This document shows positions 34,427 through 46,141 of a stretch of 47,385 nt of DNA, in pieces (the stretch's first letter is position 1; every line of letters begins with the position of its first letter). A program made the position numbers and the translations under genes. Source of the DNA: Alphaproteobacteria bacterium (GTDB lineage Bacteria; Pseudomonadota; Alphaproteobacteria; GCA-2731375); NCBI GenBank assembly GCA_021776235.1, contig JAJFGG010000099.1, positions 1-47,385 on the forward strand. Reading direction: 5' to 3'. Under the pieces are notes generated by a model. The model searched no databases. It had not been told where the DNA came from and was given only the letters and a program-made list of their open reading frames with translations.

Positions 34427-35740
34427 ATGCACGCCAGCGCGCGGGTTCTACTTTACAGTGACACGGATGATGCCGGCGGCTTGGCGGGCAGACTTGAACA
34501 ACATGGCTTCCGGCCATTGCCGGCCAGTTCACGCGATGATGCTTTGCGTATCGTCACGGGGCGGCATCCCGACATCGCGATCATAGATGCGGCCAAGGCC
34601 GCGGAAAGCGTACGCTTCCGCCAGGATCTACAAGCCCTGCACCCAGACGATTGCATGCCCATGATCGTCATTGGCACGGCGGATGAAACGCCCGATGACT
34701 CCCTGCAAATCGAGTATTTGCCGGCGCCGTTTCGCGACGCCGAATTATTCTCCCGGCTGGAAACACTGGCCCGCCTGGTAACGATGCAGGGCGAATTGGT
34801 CCTGCGGTCGGAAACCTCCCAGCTCTATGGTCTGGACGTTCCCAGCCATGTGGCGCCGGCCACGGAAGTCAGCGATTCCCGTATCCTGATGATTACCGGG
34901 GACGCCGACGTTCCGCCGAAGGTGACAGAGACGATCGCCCCTATTGCCACGACCGACACAGTCAACCAGCCTTATGAGGCGATTGAGCGTTTGTTACAGG
35001 AATCCTTTGACGCTGTGGTGGCGTTCCCTGCCAACGGCGTGGACGGGCTTTTGGATTTCTGCCGGACCCTACGCAACCATGTAAACCTGTACAACATGCC
35101 GCTGCTGGTCCTAAGCGACGGCGATGATCCTGGGGCCCGCGATCAGGCCTATGAAGCCGGCGCCTCGGACGTTCTGGATCTGGCTACTGAAGCGGCGCGT
35201 CTTCAGCCCCGGTTGGAACATCTGGTGCGCCAACAGCGTTATCGCCAGGCCATGCAGGAGGTCTACCGTGAAGGCCGCCACTATGCCGGCACCGATGCCC
35301 TGACCGGGTTGTTCGGCCACAGCTATTTGCACACCCATTTGCAGAAACAGATCACGGAATGTCAAAGCCGCGAAAAGGATCTGGCCATCGGCTTTTTCGA
35401 TATCGAGAATATGACCGGAGTTAACGGTGAATTTGGTTACGAGGCAGGTGACCGCCTCCTGCGCCAGATCGGCGGCGCCATCGGCAGCCTGGTCCGGGCC
35501 GAGGACTTGCCGGCCCGTTATAGCGGCGACAAGTTCTGTATCGTCCTACCGGACAGCAGCCAGGATTCCGCGCGCCCCGTATTGCAACGTATTGCCGGTG
35601 TGATCAATTTTACCGAGTTCGCGATCAAGAACATTAGCGGACCAGTCAAGGTGCATCTGCAAACCGGTTGCGCAACCGTACAGGCCGGGGACAGCGCCGA
35701 AAGCTTGATTGCCAGAGCACGGGCAGAAATCAATAACTGA
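34427..35740 (+). CDS. PleD-like protein with degenerate receiver and GGDEF domains
   Basis: The 437-residue product has the receiver-receiver-GGDEF layout of PleD. Receiver 1 (about 5-120) keeps a possible phospho-Asp (Asp54, DIAIIDAAKA) but has Ala where the conserved Lys is expected (YLPAPF). Receiver 2 (about 150-270) lacks the Asp. The GGDEF domain (about 285-437) retains DIEN and the Asn/Asp nucleotide residues, but its signature reads SGDKF (366-370); the inhibitory c-di-GMP site RAED (357-360) is intact five residues before. So it may bind c-di-GMP without making it (inference). AAGGAG precedes the ATG. It stands alone between the SDR and FrnE-like genes. Confidence 0.88.
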   Translation: MHASARVLLYSDTDDAGGLAGRLEQHGFRPLPASSRDDALRIVTGRHPDIAIIDAAKAAESVRFRQDLQALHPDDCMPMIVIGTADETPDDSLQIEYLPAPFRDAELFSRLETLARLVTMQGELVLRSETSQLYGLDVPSHVAPATEVSDSRILMITGDADVPPKVTETIAPIATTDTVNQPYEAIERLLQESFDAVVAFPANGVDGLLDFCRTLRNHVNLYNMPLLVLSDGDDPGARDQAYEAGASDVLDLATEAARLQPRLEHLVRQQRYRQAMQEVYREGRHYAGTDALTGLFGHSYLHTHLQKQITECQSREKDLAIGFFDIENMTGVNGEFGYEAGDRLLRQIGGAIGSLVRAEDLPARYSGDKFCIVLPDSSQDSARPVLQRIAGVINFTEFAIKNISGPVKVHLQTGCATVQAGDSAESLIARARAEINN

Positions 35741-35827
35741 CAAAAAGCGGGCGTTCGGAGCGGCACACCAGGTTGATCATCGGCAAAGGCTCTTAACCTT
35801 GGCCTAAAGGACGCGTATCATGGCGAA

Positions 35828-36541
35828 ATGATTCACGTGGATATCATTTCCGATACGGTTTGCCCGTGGTGTTACATCGGCAAACGGCGATTCGAGCAGG
35901 CCGTCGCCCTGCGCCCCAATTATGAATTCCAGATCGGCTGGCGGCCCTTTCAATTGAACCCGGAGATGCCCCCCGCCGGCATGCCACGGCAGGAATATCT
36001 AAAAGCGAAATTTGGCGGCGTCGATCGGGCGGACCGGGTTTACGAGGCAGTCAGCATCGCCGGTGAGGAGGTCGGTCTTTCATTCGATTTCCGCAGTATT
36101 CCTCAACAGCCCAACACCTTCGATTCGCATCGGCTGGTCCGCTGGTCTGAATCCGCCGGTGTACAGGATGCCGTGGTCGAGGCCCTGTTCCGGCGCTATT
36201 TCATCGACGATGTGGACGTAGGTGATCAATCAGCCCTGGTAGAAATCGCGAAAAGTTGCGGTATGGACGGGGATCTGGTGCGCGAACTGTTCGAGCGCGA
36301 TGCCGACCGTGATCTGGTCATGGCCGAAGAAGGCGTCGCCCGGCGCATGGGCATCAACGGTGTGCCCTGTTTTGTGATCGATCACAAATACGCTATTTCA
36401 GGGGCCCAGGAACCCTCGGTCCTGACCCATGTGTTCGACCTGGCCCTGCAAGACAAAGTGCCAGAGGAGGCAGGCGCCGCCAAGCCGCACGAGGCGCCGC
36501 AGAAGCCCACTCAAGAAACCAAGGACGCCGGGGCCGATTAA
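35828..36541 (+). CDS. FrnE-like DsbA-family oxidoreductase
   Basis: The 237-residue product has the thioredoxin-like DsbA fold of the FrnE/2-hydroxychromene-carboxylate isomerase group. The redox motif CPWC is at 12-15, and the cis-proline loop appears as GVPCFVID. There is no signal peptide, so it should act in the cytoplasm, unlike DsbA itself. The C-terminal 30 residues are Glu/Lys/Pro-rich and probably disordered. FrnE proteins are linked to oxidative-stress protection in some bacteria. Its TAA stop overlaps the stop of the convergent mfd gene by 4 bp (TTAA). Confidence 0.9.
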   Translation: MIHVDIISDTVCPWCYIGKRRFEQAVALRPNYEFQIGWRPFQLNPEMPPAGMPRQEYLKAKFGGVDRADRVYEAVSIAGEEVGLSFDFRSIPQQPNTFDSHRLVRWSESAGVQDAVVEALFRRYFIDDVDVGDQSALVEIAKSCGMDGDLVRELFERDADRDLVMAEEGVARRMGINGVPCFVIDHKYAISGAQEPSVLTHVFDLALQDKVPEEAGAAKPHEAPQKPTQETKDAGAD

Positions 36542-39500
36542 AGCACGTCAGTGGTATTCGCCAGTTTAGCCAACTGCCTGATCAGATAATTCGCCCCTTT
36601 TAGCCGGTCTCCCGCCTCTTCCCATTGTCTTTGATAAACCAGTTTATGGTCCGGGCGCAGCTTGGCGGCGCCCTTGTTGTCGTTGATGAAGGCCACGAGG
36701 CCGCCAGGATTGGCGAATTGGTCATTGTGAAAAACCACGCTGGCCCCGCCGGGCCCGGCATCGATCTTGGCCACATTCGCCGCCCGGCAAAGACGCTTGA
36801 TGGTGATGATGGCCAACAGATTTTCGACCTCTTCGGGCAGGGTGCCAAAGCGGTCGATCAATTCGGCGGCAAAGGCGTCAATCTCCGCCTCGTCCTCCAA
36901 ATGGGCCAGACGGCGGTACAAACCCAGGCGGACGCCAAGGTCGGCGACATAATGTTCCGGGATCAGAACAGCCGTACCCAGATTGATCTGCGGTGACCAG
37001 TCCTGGGTACCCGTTGCAACTTCCCCCGCTGCGCCGCTACGCGCCGTCGCCAACGCCTCTTCCAGCATCTGGTTGTAAAGCTCGAAACCCACCTCGCGAA
37101 TATGACCGGATTGTTCCTCGCCCAACAAATTGCCGGCGCCGCGAAGATCCAGATCGTGGCTGGCCAGACTGAACCCGGCGCCCAGAGAGTCCAGGGATTG
37201 CAGGACTTTCAGACGCTTTTCCGCCGCCTCCGTCGGACGGGCCCGGGGCGGCAACGTGAAATAGGCATAGGCCCTGACCTTGGAGCGCCCGATACGGCCG
37301 CGCAACTGGTAGAGTTGCGAGAGGCCGAAACGGTCGGCCCGGTGCACGATCAGGGTATTGGCGGTAGGAATGTCCAAACCGGATTCAATGATCGTTGTGG
37401 ACAACAAGACATCATAGGTGCCGTCGTAAAAGGCGCTCATCACGTCTTCCAGCTGACGCGGCGCCATACGGCCATGGGCGGTGACAAACTTGACCTCCGG
37501 CACCTGGCTGCGCAGGAATTCCTCCGCTTCCGGCAGATCCAGGATGCGGGGACAGACGTAAAAGCTTTGCCCGCCCCGGTAATGCTCGCGCAGTATCGCC
37601 TCGCGCATGACCACGGGATCAAAGGGCATGACGAAGGTGCGCACGGCCAGACGGTCGACAGGCGGCGTTGCGATCAGGCTCAACTCCTTGACGCCTGAGA
37701 AAGCCATTTGCAAGGTACGCGGGATCGGCGTGGCAGTCAGGGTCAGGACATGAACGTCGCTGCGCAATTGTTTCAGCCGTTCCTTATGGGCGACGCCAAA
37801 ATGCTGCTCTTCGTCGATCACCAGCAGGGTCAGATTGTGAAAGCCGATCTTTTTGCCCAGCAAGGCGTGGGTGCCGATCACAATGTCGACCTGGCCATTG
37901 GCCATGCCCTCGCGGGCCGCTGCCGCGTCCGCCGGGCTGACCAGACGCGATAGCTGGCGGATATGGACAGGCAGGTCCGAAAAACGTTCGGAAAAGGTCC
38001 GAAAATGCTGCCGGCACAACAGGGTGGTCGGCGCCACGATGGCAACCTGTCCGCCGGTCATGACGGCGGCAAAGGCGCCGCGCAGGGCGACTTCGGTTTT
38101 GCCAAAGCCGACGTCGCCGCAAACCAGACGATCCATGGGCGTGCCCCGTTGCAAATCGCCGAACAGATCCTCTATGGCGCCCAATTGGTCTTCCGTTTCC
38201 TCATACGGAAAACGGGCGCAGAACTCTTCGTACAGGCCATCGGGGCGTTCGATACTGGGTGCGGTTCGCAGGACCCGCTCCGCCGCCACCTTGATCAGTT
38301 GATCGGCCATGTCGCGAATATGCTGCTTCAACCGCGCCTTGCGGGCCTGCCAGGCCGCCCCGCCCAGACGGTCCAGGGCTACGCCGGCATCTTCAGAACC
38401 ATAGCGGGACAGCAACTCGATATTTTCAGCCGGCAGGAACAGCTTGTCGTTGCCGTCGTAATGGATTTCCAGGCAATCGTGGGTACCGCCGCCAATCTCG
38501 ATGGTCTGCAAACCTTGGTAACGGCCGATACCATGCTCTACATGCACCACCAGATCGCCATGGGACAGCTGGCTCTGTTCGGTCAGAAATTCCTCCGCCC
38601 GCCGGCTGCGCCGCCGCCGGGCCAGACGATCGCCCAGGACATCCTGCTCGGATATGATCGCCAGGTCCGCCGTCTCGACGCCTTGTTCCAGGTTCAGCAC
38701 CACCATCGCCGGTATGCCGGGCGGCAGGGCCATGACCGCCGGCCAGTGTTCAACCCGTTGTACGCCGTCAATGTCGTGATCCTGCAAAAGCAGGGCCATG
38801 CGTTCCGCCGAACCCTGGCTGAAGGCGGCAAAGACCACGCGGCGGCCCAGGTGGCGCTGTTCATTAACGTGGCCGCGCAGGGCATCGAAGACATTGACCT
38901 CTGCCTGCCCTCTCTCGGCGGCGAAACTGCGGCCCTGGCGGCCGGCAAAATTAATAACCTGGCGGCTTTCCGGTGCGGCAAAGGGCGAAAAGGCGCCGCC
39001 TGGCCGTCCCGTCAGCGCCCCCTCCCAGGATTTTGCCTCAAGGAACAGGTGCTCAGGCGGCACCGGCTTATACAAAGGCGCGGCGCCATATGGGTTCTTC
39101 CGGGCCTCGACGCGGGCCTGATAATAATCCTCTATCTGCGCCAGGCGGTCATCGCGGGCCTCGAGGCACAAATGATCCAGGGTAACCACCCCCTCGGCGA
39201 CATAGTCGAACACCGTTTCCAGACCATCATGAAAAAGCGGCAACCAATGTTCCATGCCTGGATGCCGCCCGCCGGCACTGATCGCGGCATACAGCGGGTC
39301 GTCGTCGGTAACAGCGCCAAACATGTCACGGTAGCCCTGTCGGAAACGCGCCGTGCTCTCCTGCGTCAGCTGCACTTCCGAGACCGGCACCAGATCCACG
39401 CTTTGGCCGGTACCAATGGTAATCTGGGTCAGGGGATCGAACAGCCGTACGCTGTCCAGGGTATCTCCGAAGAAATCCAGCCGCACCGGGGTCTCGGCCC

Positions 39501-40029
39501 CGGCGGGAAAAATATCGACGATGCCGCCACGGGTGGCGAATTCGCCTGGCTCCATCACCGTGCCGCTGCGGCTGTAACCGTTGCGGACAAGAAACTCAAG
39601 CAACGCCGCCACTTCAACTACGGCGCCCACACCGGCCTGAAAGGCCGCGCCTTCGATGGAACAGCGCGGCGGCAAACGCTGTAGCGTGGCATTGACCGTG
39701 GTCAGCAGGATGGCCGGCGCCTTGGGCGGCGGCTGTCCGACCAGACGGGCCAGGGTATTCATGCGGGTGGCGGAAATCTCGGCGTTGGGCGAAACCCGAT
39801 CATAGGGCAAGGTGTCCCAGGCGGGCAGACGCAGGACCAGGGTGCCAGGGGCAAAAAATGCAATCCCCTCGGCCAGGCTTGCCATCCGCCCTTCGTCCCG
39901 GGCGACGTGCAACAACCAGCCCGCCGCGCCCTGGGCCAATTCGGCCAGGCACAGGGCATCCAGGCCCTCGGGGACGCCGGTCAGCTCAAATCTGGAATCT
40001 CCAGATAATATTTTATCGTTATAATTCAA
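36538..40029 (-). CDS. mfd: Transcription-repair coupling factor Mfd
   Basis: Mfd removes stalled RNA polymerase from damaged DNA and recruits the UvrA repair protein. The 1163-residue product has the UvrB-like N-terminal domains, the RNA-polymerase-interaction region, and the RecG-like helicase core: GDVGFGKTEVALRGAF near residue 640 (Walker A) and DEEQHFG near 739, then the C-terminal TRCF domain. The only usable upstream start is TTG at 40029; the region before it is AT-rich with no clear ribosome site. It starts 4 bp after the sdhE stop, so the two are cotranscribed. sdhE-mfd opposite recG is a common alphaproteobacterial arrangement. Confidence 0.95.
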   Translation of the reverse strand: MNYNDKILSGDSRFELTGVPEGLDALCLAELAQGAAGWLLHVARDEGRMASLAEGIAFFAPGTLVLRLPAWDTLPYDRVSPNAEISATRMNTLARLVGQPPPKAPAILLTTVNATLQRLPPRCSIEGAAFQAGVGAVVEVAALLEFLVRNGYSRSGTVMEPGEFATRGGIVDIFPAGAETPVRLDFFGDTLDSVRLFDPLTQITIGTGQSVDLVPVSEVQLTQESTARFRQGYRDMFGAVTDDDPLYAAISAGGRHPGMEHWLPLFHDGLETVFDYVAEGVVTLDHLCLEARDDRLAQIEDYYQARVEARKNPYGAAPLYKPVPPEHLFLEAKSWEGALTGRPGGAFSPFAAPESRQVINFAGRQGRSFAAERGQAEVNVFDALRGHVNEQRHLGRRVVFAAFSQGSAERMALLLQDHDIDGVQRVEHWPAVMALPPGIPAMVVLNLEQGVETADLAIISEQDVLGDRLARRRRSRRAEEFLTEQSQLSHGDLVVHVEHGIGRYQGLQTIEIGGGTHDCLEIHYDGNDKLFLPAENIELLSRYGSEDAGVALDRLGGAAWQARKARLKQHIRDMADQLIKVAAERVLRTAPSIERPDGLYEEFCARFPYEETEDQLGAIEDLFGDLQRGTPMDRLVCGDVGFGKTEVALRGAFAAVMTGGQVAIVAPTTLLCRQHFRTFSERFSDLPVHIRQLSRLVSPADAAAAREGMANGQVDIVIGTHALLGKKIGFHNLTLLVIDEEQHFGVAHKERLKQLRSDVHVLTLTATPIPRTLQMAFSGVKELSLIATPPVDRLAVRTFVMPFDPVVMREAILREHYRGGQSFYVCPRILDLPEAEEFLRSQVPEVKFVTAHGRMAPRQLEDVMSAFYDGTYDVLLSTTIIESGLDIPTANTLIVHRADRFGLSQLYQLRGRIGRSKVRAYAYFTLPPRARPTEAAEKRLKVLQSLDSLGAGFSLASHDLDLRGAGNLLGEEQSGHIREVGFELYNQMLEEALATARSGAAGEVATGTQDWSPQINLGTAVLIPEHYVADLGVRLGLYRRLAHLEDEAEIDAFAAELIDRFGTLPEEVENLLAIITIKRLCRAANVAKIDAGPGGASVVFHNDQFANPGGLVAFINDNKGAAKLRPDHKLVYQRQWEEAGDRLKGANYLIRQLAKLANTTDVL

Positions 40030-40033
40030 CGCA

Positions 40034-40297
40034 TTATGGTTTTATTTTAAAGTCTAAAATCATCTGCATGATGTGATGGTCATGTTCCTGCGGCAGGGCT
40101 TCCCGGCCAGCCAGCCAGGCATAAATATCATGTTCGTTCTCGTTCAGGATGGCTTCGTATAGGTCCATTTCGGCTTCGTTCATGGCCGGCAAATGTCGTT
40201 CGGCGAATTGACCCAATACCAGGTCCAGTTCCTTGGTGCCGCGGTGCCAGCTGTGATAGCGCAGGCGTTTGCGCCGAATATCCTGATCCTCTTGCAT
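40034..40297 (-). CDS. sdhE: Succinate dehydrogenase assembly factor SdhE
   Basis: SdhE (SdhAF2/YgfY) helps attach FAD covalently to succinate dehydrogenase. The 87-residue product has the family hallmark RGTKELD (the RGxxE motif) in HSWHRGTKELDLVLG, and further conserved segments such as EAEMDLYEAILNENEHDIYAWLAG. GGAGGAGG precedes the ATG at 40297. It leads the sdhE-mfd pair and diverges from recG, the usual neighbourhood in alphaproteobacteria. The size and spacing are normal. Confidence 0.94.
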   Translation of the reverse strand: MQEDQDIRRKRLRYHSWHRGTKELDLVLGQFAERHLPAMNEAEMDLYEAILNENEHDIYAWLAGREALPQEHDHHIMQMILDFKIKP

Positions 40298-40384
40298 CGC
40301 TATCCACCTCCTCCGGCACAGGATATAACGTACCCTTCATAACCACGCCAGCGCCTGGGCGTAAAATCGAAGACCATCGAAGAC

Positions 40385-42484
40385 ATGCGACCAGAAATAC
40401 TGTTTCCACTGTTCAAGCCGGTCACCGCACTGAAGGGCGTCGGACCGCGTCTGGGCAAATTGATCGAGAAACTGGCCGGCGGCCGGCTGGTGGATCTATG
40501 CTGGCATCTGCCCACGGGTCTGATCGACCGCCGCTTTCGCCCTAGCGTCGCCGATGCCCCGGATGGCGCCGTGGTAACCCTGACCGTCACTGTGGACGAG
40601 CACCATGTGCCCAGCAACCGTCGTCTGCCCTACAAGGTGCTATGCAGCGATGAAAGTGGAACGGTCAGCCTCGTCTTCTTCAATGCCAAGGAGGATTACC
40701 TGCACCAGATCCTGCCCATCGGCGCGACACGGGTGGTCTCGGGCCGGGTCGGCCATTATGGCCCGGAAATTCAGATGCCCCACCCCGACCATATCGTATC
40801 ACCCGAAGGGGCGTCGGAGCTGCCGGCGGTGGAAGCGACCTATCCCTTGACCACCGGCCTGACCGCGAAACCCCTGCACCGGGCCATTCATGGCGCGCTT
40901 GACCAGGCGCCCGGGTTGCCGGAATGGCAGGATCCCGCCTGGCTGGCCCGGGAACAGTGGCAGCCCTGGCGCCAGGCCCTGCTGACCGTCCACGAACCGG
41001 ATAGCCAGGCCGCGTTGGAGCCCGGCCATGACGCCCGCCGCCGTCTGGCCTATGATGAACTACTGGCCAATCAACTGGCCCTGGCCATGATCCGTGCCGC
41101 CAACCGGGGCCGTGCGGGCCGCGCCATCGAGGGTGACGGCCGGCTGCGCCGCGCCTTGCGGGCTGCCCTGCCCTATCATCTGACCGAAGGGCAGGAACAG
41201 GTGCTGGTCGAAATCCAGACGGACATGGCGCAGGGGCAACGCATGTTGCGCCTGTTGCAAGGTGATGTCGGCAGTGGCAAAACCGTCGTCGCCCTGTTGG
41301 CCATGCTGGGGGCGGTCGAAATCGGGGCCCAGGCCGCCTTCATGGCGCCCACGGAAATTCTTGCCCGGCAGCATTTTGATACCCTGTCGGCGTTGTGCCA
41401 GGATTTGCAGCACGGCGATCTTCCCGTCCGGATCCAGGTTCTGACCGGACGCAGCAAAGGGCGACCGCGGCAAGCCCTGCTGGACGATCTGGCCCGGGGC
41501 GAGATCAACATTCTGATTGGCACCCACGCCTTGTTCACCGAAGACGTGATCTTCGACGATCTGGCCCTGACGGTAATCGACGAACAACACCGCTTCGGCG
41601 TTCATCAGCGGCTTACTCTGGGCGACAAGGGCGCGGCGGCGGATGTTCTGGTGATGACGGCAACGCCGATCCCGCGCACCTTGAGCCTGACAGTCTATGG
41701 CGACATGGATATCTCGCTGCTCAAGGGCAAACCGCCGGGCCGGGAGGCGGTGGATACCCGGGCCATGCCCCTCTCGCGCCTGGACGAGGTCGCCGCTGGC
41801 GTGCAACGCGCCGTCAACCGGGGCGCGCGGGCATTTTGGGTCTGCCCCCTGGTAGAGGAAAACGAGCAACTGGACCTGGCCGCGGCCGAGGAACGCCACG
41901 CCACTCTGGCTGGGATACTCGGACCTGATCAGGTTGGCCTGGTGCATGGCCGTATGAAGGCAAAGCAGAAAGACCTGGCCATGCAGGCCTTTGTCAGCGG
42001 CCAGACCAGGGTGCTGGTGGCCACAACGGTAATCGAGGTCGGCGTGGATGTACCCGAGGCGACGATCATGGCGGTGGAACATGCCGAACGTTTCGGCCTG
42101 GCGCAATTGCACCAGTTGCGCGGCCGGGTCGGCCGCGGCGGCCAACGGGGCCATTGTCTGCTGCTTTATGCCGAACCTTTGGGCGAGACGGCCAAGGCGC
42201 GCATCGCCATCATGCGGGAGACCGATGACGGTTTCCGTATTGCCGAGGAAGACCTGCGTCTGCGCGGCACAGGCGAATTGCTGGGTACCCGGCAAAGCGG
42301 CTTTCCCGCGTTCCGCCTCGCCGACGCAACGGCGCATCGGGATTTGATGGAAGTTGCCAGGGACGACGCCCGCCTGATCCTGGACCGCGACCCGGCCCTG
42401 GAAACCCCACGCGGCCAGGCCTTGCGCGCCTTGCTGTACCTGTTCGAACGGGATGCGGCGGTGAAATTGCTGCGCTCGGGTTAG
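40385..42484 (+). CDS. recG: ATP-dependent DNA helicase RecG
   Basis: RecG remodels stalled replication forks and branched DNA. The 699-residue product has an N-terminal wedge/OB domain (about 1-170), helicase motif I GDVGSGKTVVALLAML near 292-307, motif II DEQHRFG near 398-404, TATPIPRTLSLTVYGDMD (motif III), and the C-terminal helicase motifs with QLHQLRGRVGRGGQRGHC. The length is typical. It diverges from sdhE-mfd across an 87-bp gap that should hold both promoters. Two hairpins lie downstream, before katG. Confidence 0.96.
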   Translation: MRPEILFPLFKPVTALKGVGPRLGKLIEKLAGGRLVDLCWHLPTGLIDRRFRPSVADAPDGAVVTLTVTVDEHHVPSNRRLPYKVLCSDESGTVSLVFFNAKEDYLHQILPIGATRVVSGRVGHYGPEIQMPHPDHIVSPEGASELPAVEATYPLTTGLTAKPLHRAIHGALDQAPGLPEWQDPAWLAREQWQPWRQALLTVHEPDSQAALEPGHDARRRLAYDELLANQLALAMIRAANRGRAGRAIEGDGRLRRALRAALPYHLTEGQEQVLVEIQTDMAQGQRMLRLLQGDVGSGKTVVALLAMLGAVEIGAQAAFMAPTEILARQHFDTLSALCQDLQHGDLPVRIQVLTGRSKGRPRQALLDDLARGEINILIGTHALFTEDVIFDDLALTVIDEQHRFGVHQRLTLGDKGAAADVLVMTATPIPRTLSLTVYGDMDISLLKGKPPGREAVDTRAMPLSRLDEVAAGVQRAVNRGARAFWVCPLVEENEQLDLAAAEERHATLAGILGPDQVGLVHGRMKAKQKDLAMQAFVSGQTRVLVATTVIEVGVDVPEATIMAVEHAERFGLAQLHQLRGRVGRGGQRGHCLLLYAEPLGETAKARIAIMRETDDGFRIAEEDLRLRGTGELLGTRQSGFPAFRLADATAHRDLMEVARDDARLILDRDPALETPRGQALRALLYLFERDAAVKLLRSG

Positions 42485-42530
42485 GCTGCCGGTTCAATTG
42501 GCGGCGGGCTCCCGCAACCATTCCATCACA

Positions 42531-42572
42531 AAAAGCCCGGCAACCTCAATGAGATGGCGGGTTTCATTTTAT
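42531..42572 (+). terminator. Possible terminator after recG
   Basis: AAAGCCCG (42532-42539) can pair imperfectly (with G-T pairs) with CGGGTTT (42558-42564) around an 18-base loop, and a T-rich tract follows. The stem is short, so the call is tentative; the stronger hairpin lies 70 bp further on. Confidence 0.4.
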
Positions 42573-42632
42573 CTTGGAAAACCAGCTCCAATAAAAACAA
42601 CGGGCTGGATGGGATCTACCCGAGAATTAGCA

Positions 42633-42676
42633 CTCGGGCGCAGCTAGGCTTTAACTGCGCCCGAGAGTCCTTTTGT
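42633..42676 (+). terminator. Strong hairpin between recG and katG
   Basis: A perfect 11-bp stem, CTCGGGCGCAG (42633-42643) with CTGCGCCCGAG (42655-42665), has an 11-base loop. On the plus strand it is followed by AGTCCTTTTG, so it could end recG transcription; on the minus strand it lies just past the katG stop, where it could serve as a 3' hairpin without a T-run. Confidence 0.6.
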
Positions 42677-42683
42677 CCCGAGA

Positions 42684-45099
<2,416 letters not shown>

Positions 45100-46026
45100 A
45101 TGATAAATTTTACCTTCAAGCAGCTTCGCTATTTCGACGCGTTGGCACGTCTTGGCCACTTTGGACGCGCAGCGGACATTTGCGCGATCTCTCAGCCTGC
45201 ATTGTCGATGCAAATCAAGGAACTGGAGGAATCACTGGGAACAGTGCTTTTTGAAAGGGGCGCGCGACAAATCCGGCTGACCAGCTTCGGAGAAGAATTC
45301 GCCCTGCGCGTCCGCGATATTCTGCGTTCAGCTGATGATCTGGGAGATTTGGCGCGCGCTTCGCAGGACCGGCTGGTGGGTCAGCTGCGCATGGGCGTGA
45401 TCCCAACGATTGCGCCCTATCTGCTGCCTACAATAATCGGCGACCTAACCCGCATATATGCCGGCGTTGACTTTCATGTGCGTGAAACGCTGACATCGAA
45501 ACTGCTTCAAGAGTTGGCGGAAGGTTGGCTTGATACAGCTGTTGTTGCACTGCCAATTTCAGAACCCTCGTTTACAGAAGTTGCGCTGTTTACTGAGAAT
45601 TTTCTGCTGGTCCGGCCTGGTGAGGACAAGGGAAAGCCCGTACCCAGCAAAGAAATGTTACGTGAGATGAGGTTGCTGTTACTGGAAGAAGGCCACTGCT
45701 TCCGCGATCAGGCTCTGTCGTTCTGCAACATTCAATCGGCGCCGCCACGGGGAGAACTGGATGTAACCTCTCTATCCACACTTGTCCAGATGGTCGGTGC
45801 CGGCATCGGCATCACGTTGATTCCGGAAATGGCGGTGGCGGTTGAGACACGTTCGGCACCTGTTTCCGTCGCGCGCTTCAAAAGCCCTCAACCCTCGCGA
45901 ACAGTTGGTATGATCTGGCGCAAGACAAATCCTCTGGCCAGCCAGCTCTTGCAGATTTCTGAAATTGTTCGCCACTCAGCTGGTGCGTTGCGTGACGAGC
46001 ACAATCAAGCAATGTCGTCGCGCTGA
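45100..46026 (+). CDS. oxyR: Peroxide-sensing LysR-type regulator OxyR
   Basis: The 308-residue product is a LysR-type regulator with an N-terminal helix-turn-helix (FGRAADICAISQPALSMQI, about 21-39) and an effector domain. The redox pair is visible as Cys200 and Cys209 in EEGHCFRDQALSFC, matching the Cys199/Cys208 spacing of E. coli OxyR, so it should be activated by peroxide through a disulfide. The start ATG at 45100 fits the normal N-terminus; upstream codons are not homologous. It diverges from katG, the classical target. Local base composition is less GC-rich than the window average. Confidence 0.95.
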   Translation: MINFTFKQLRYFDALARLGHFGRAADICAISQPALSMQIKELEESLGTVLFERGARQIRLTSFGEEFALRVRDILRSADDLGDLARASQDRLVGQLRMGVIPTIAPYLLPTIIGDLTRIYAGVDFHVRETLTSKLLQELAEGWLDTAVVALPISEPSFTEVALFTENFLLVRPGEDKGKPVPSKEMLREMRLLLLEEGHCFRDQALSFCNIQSAPPRGELDVTSLSTLVQMVGAGIGITLIPEMAVAVETRSAPVSVARFKSPQPSRTVGMIWRKTNPLASQLLQISEIVRHSAGALRDEHNQAMSSR

Positions 46027-46141
46027 CTCATAACCTGACGACCCTCTTCCGCCCTACGCTGAGCCATGAGTACGCCGCAAAGCCACCACGAAAGCTGCAC
46101 TTGGTTGCGAGCCGAGGATTTCATACCAATGGTCCTTGGTG

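Noticed and set aside
37963-39684. 573-codon plus-strand frame opposite mfd
   Set aside because: A shadow of mfd with no motif or start signal.
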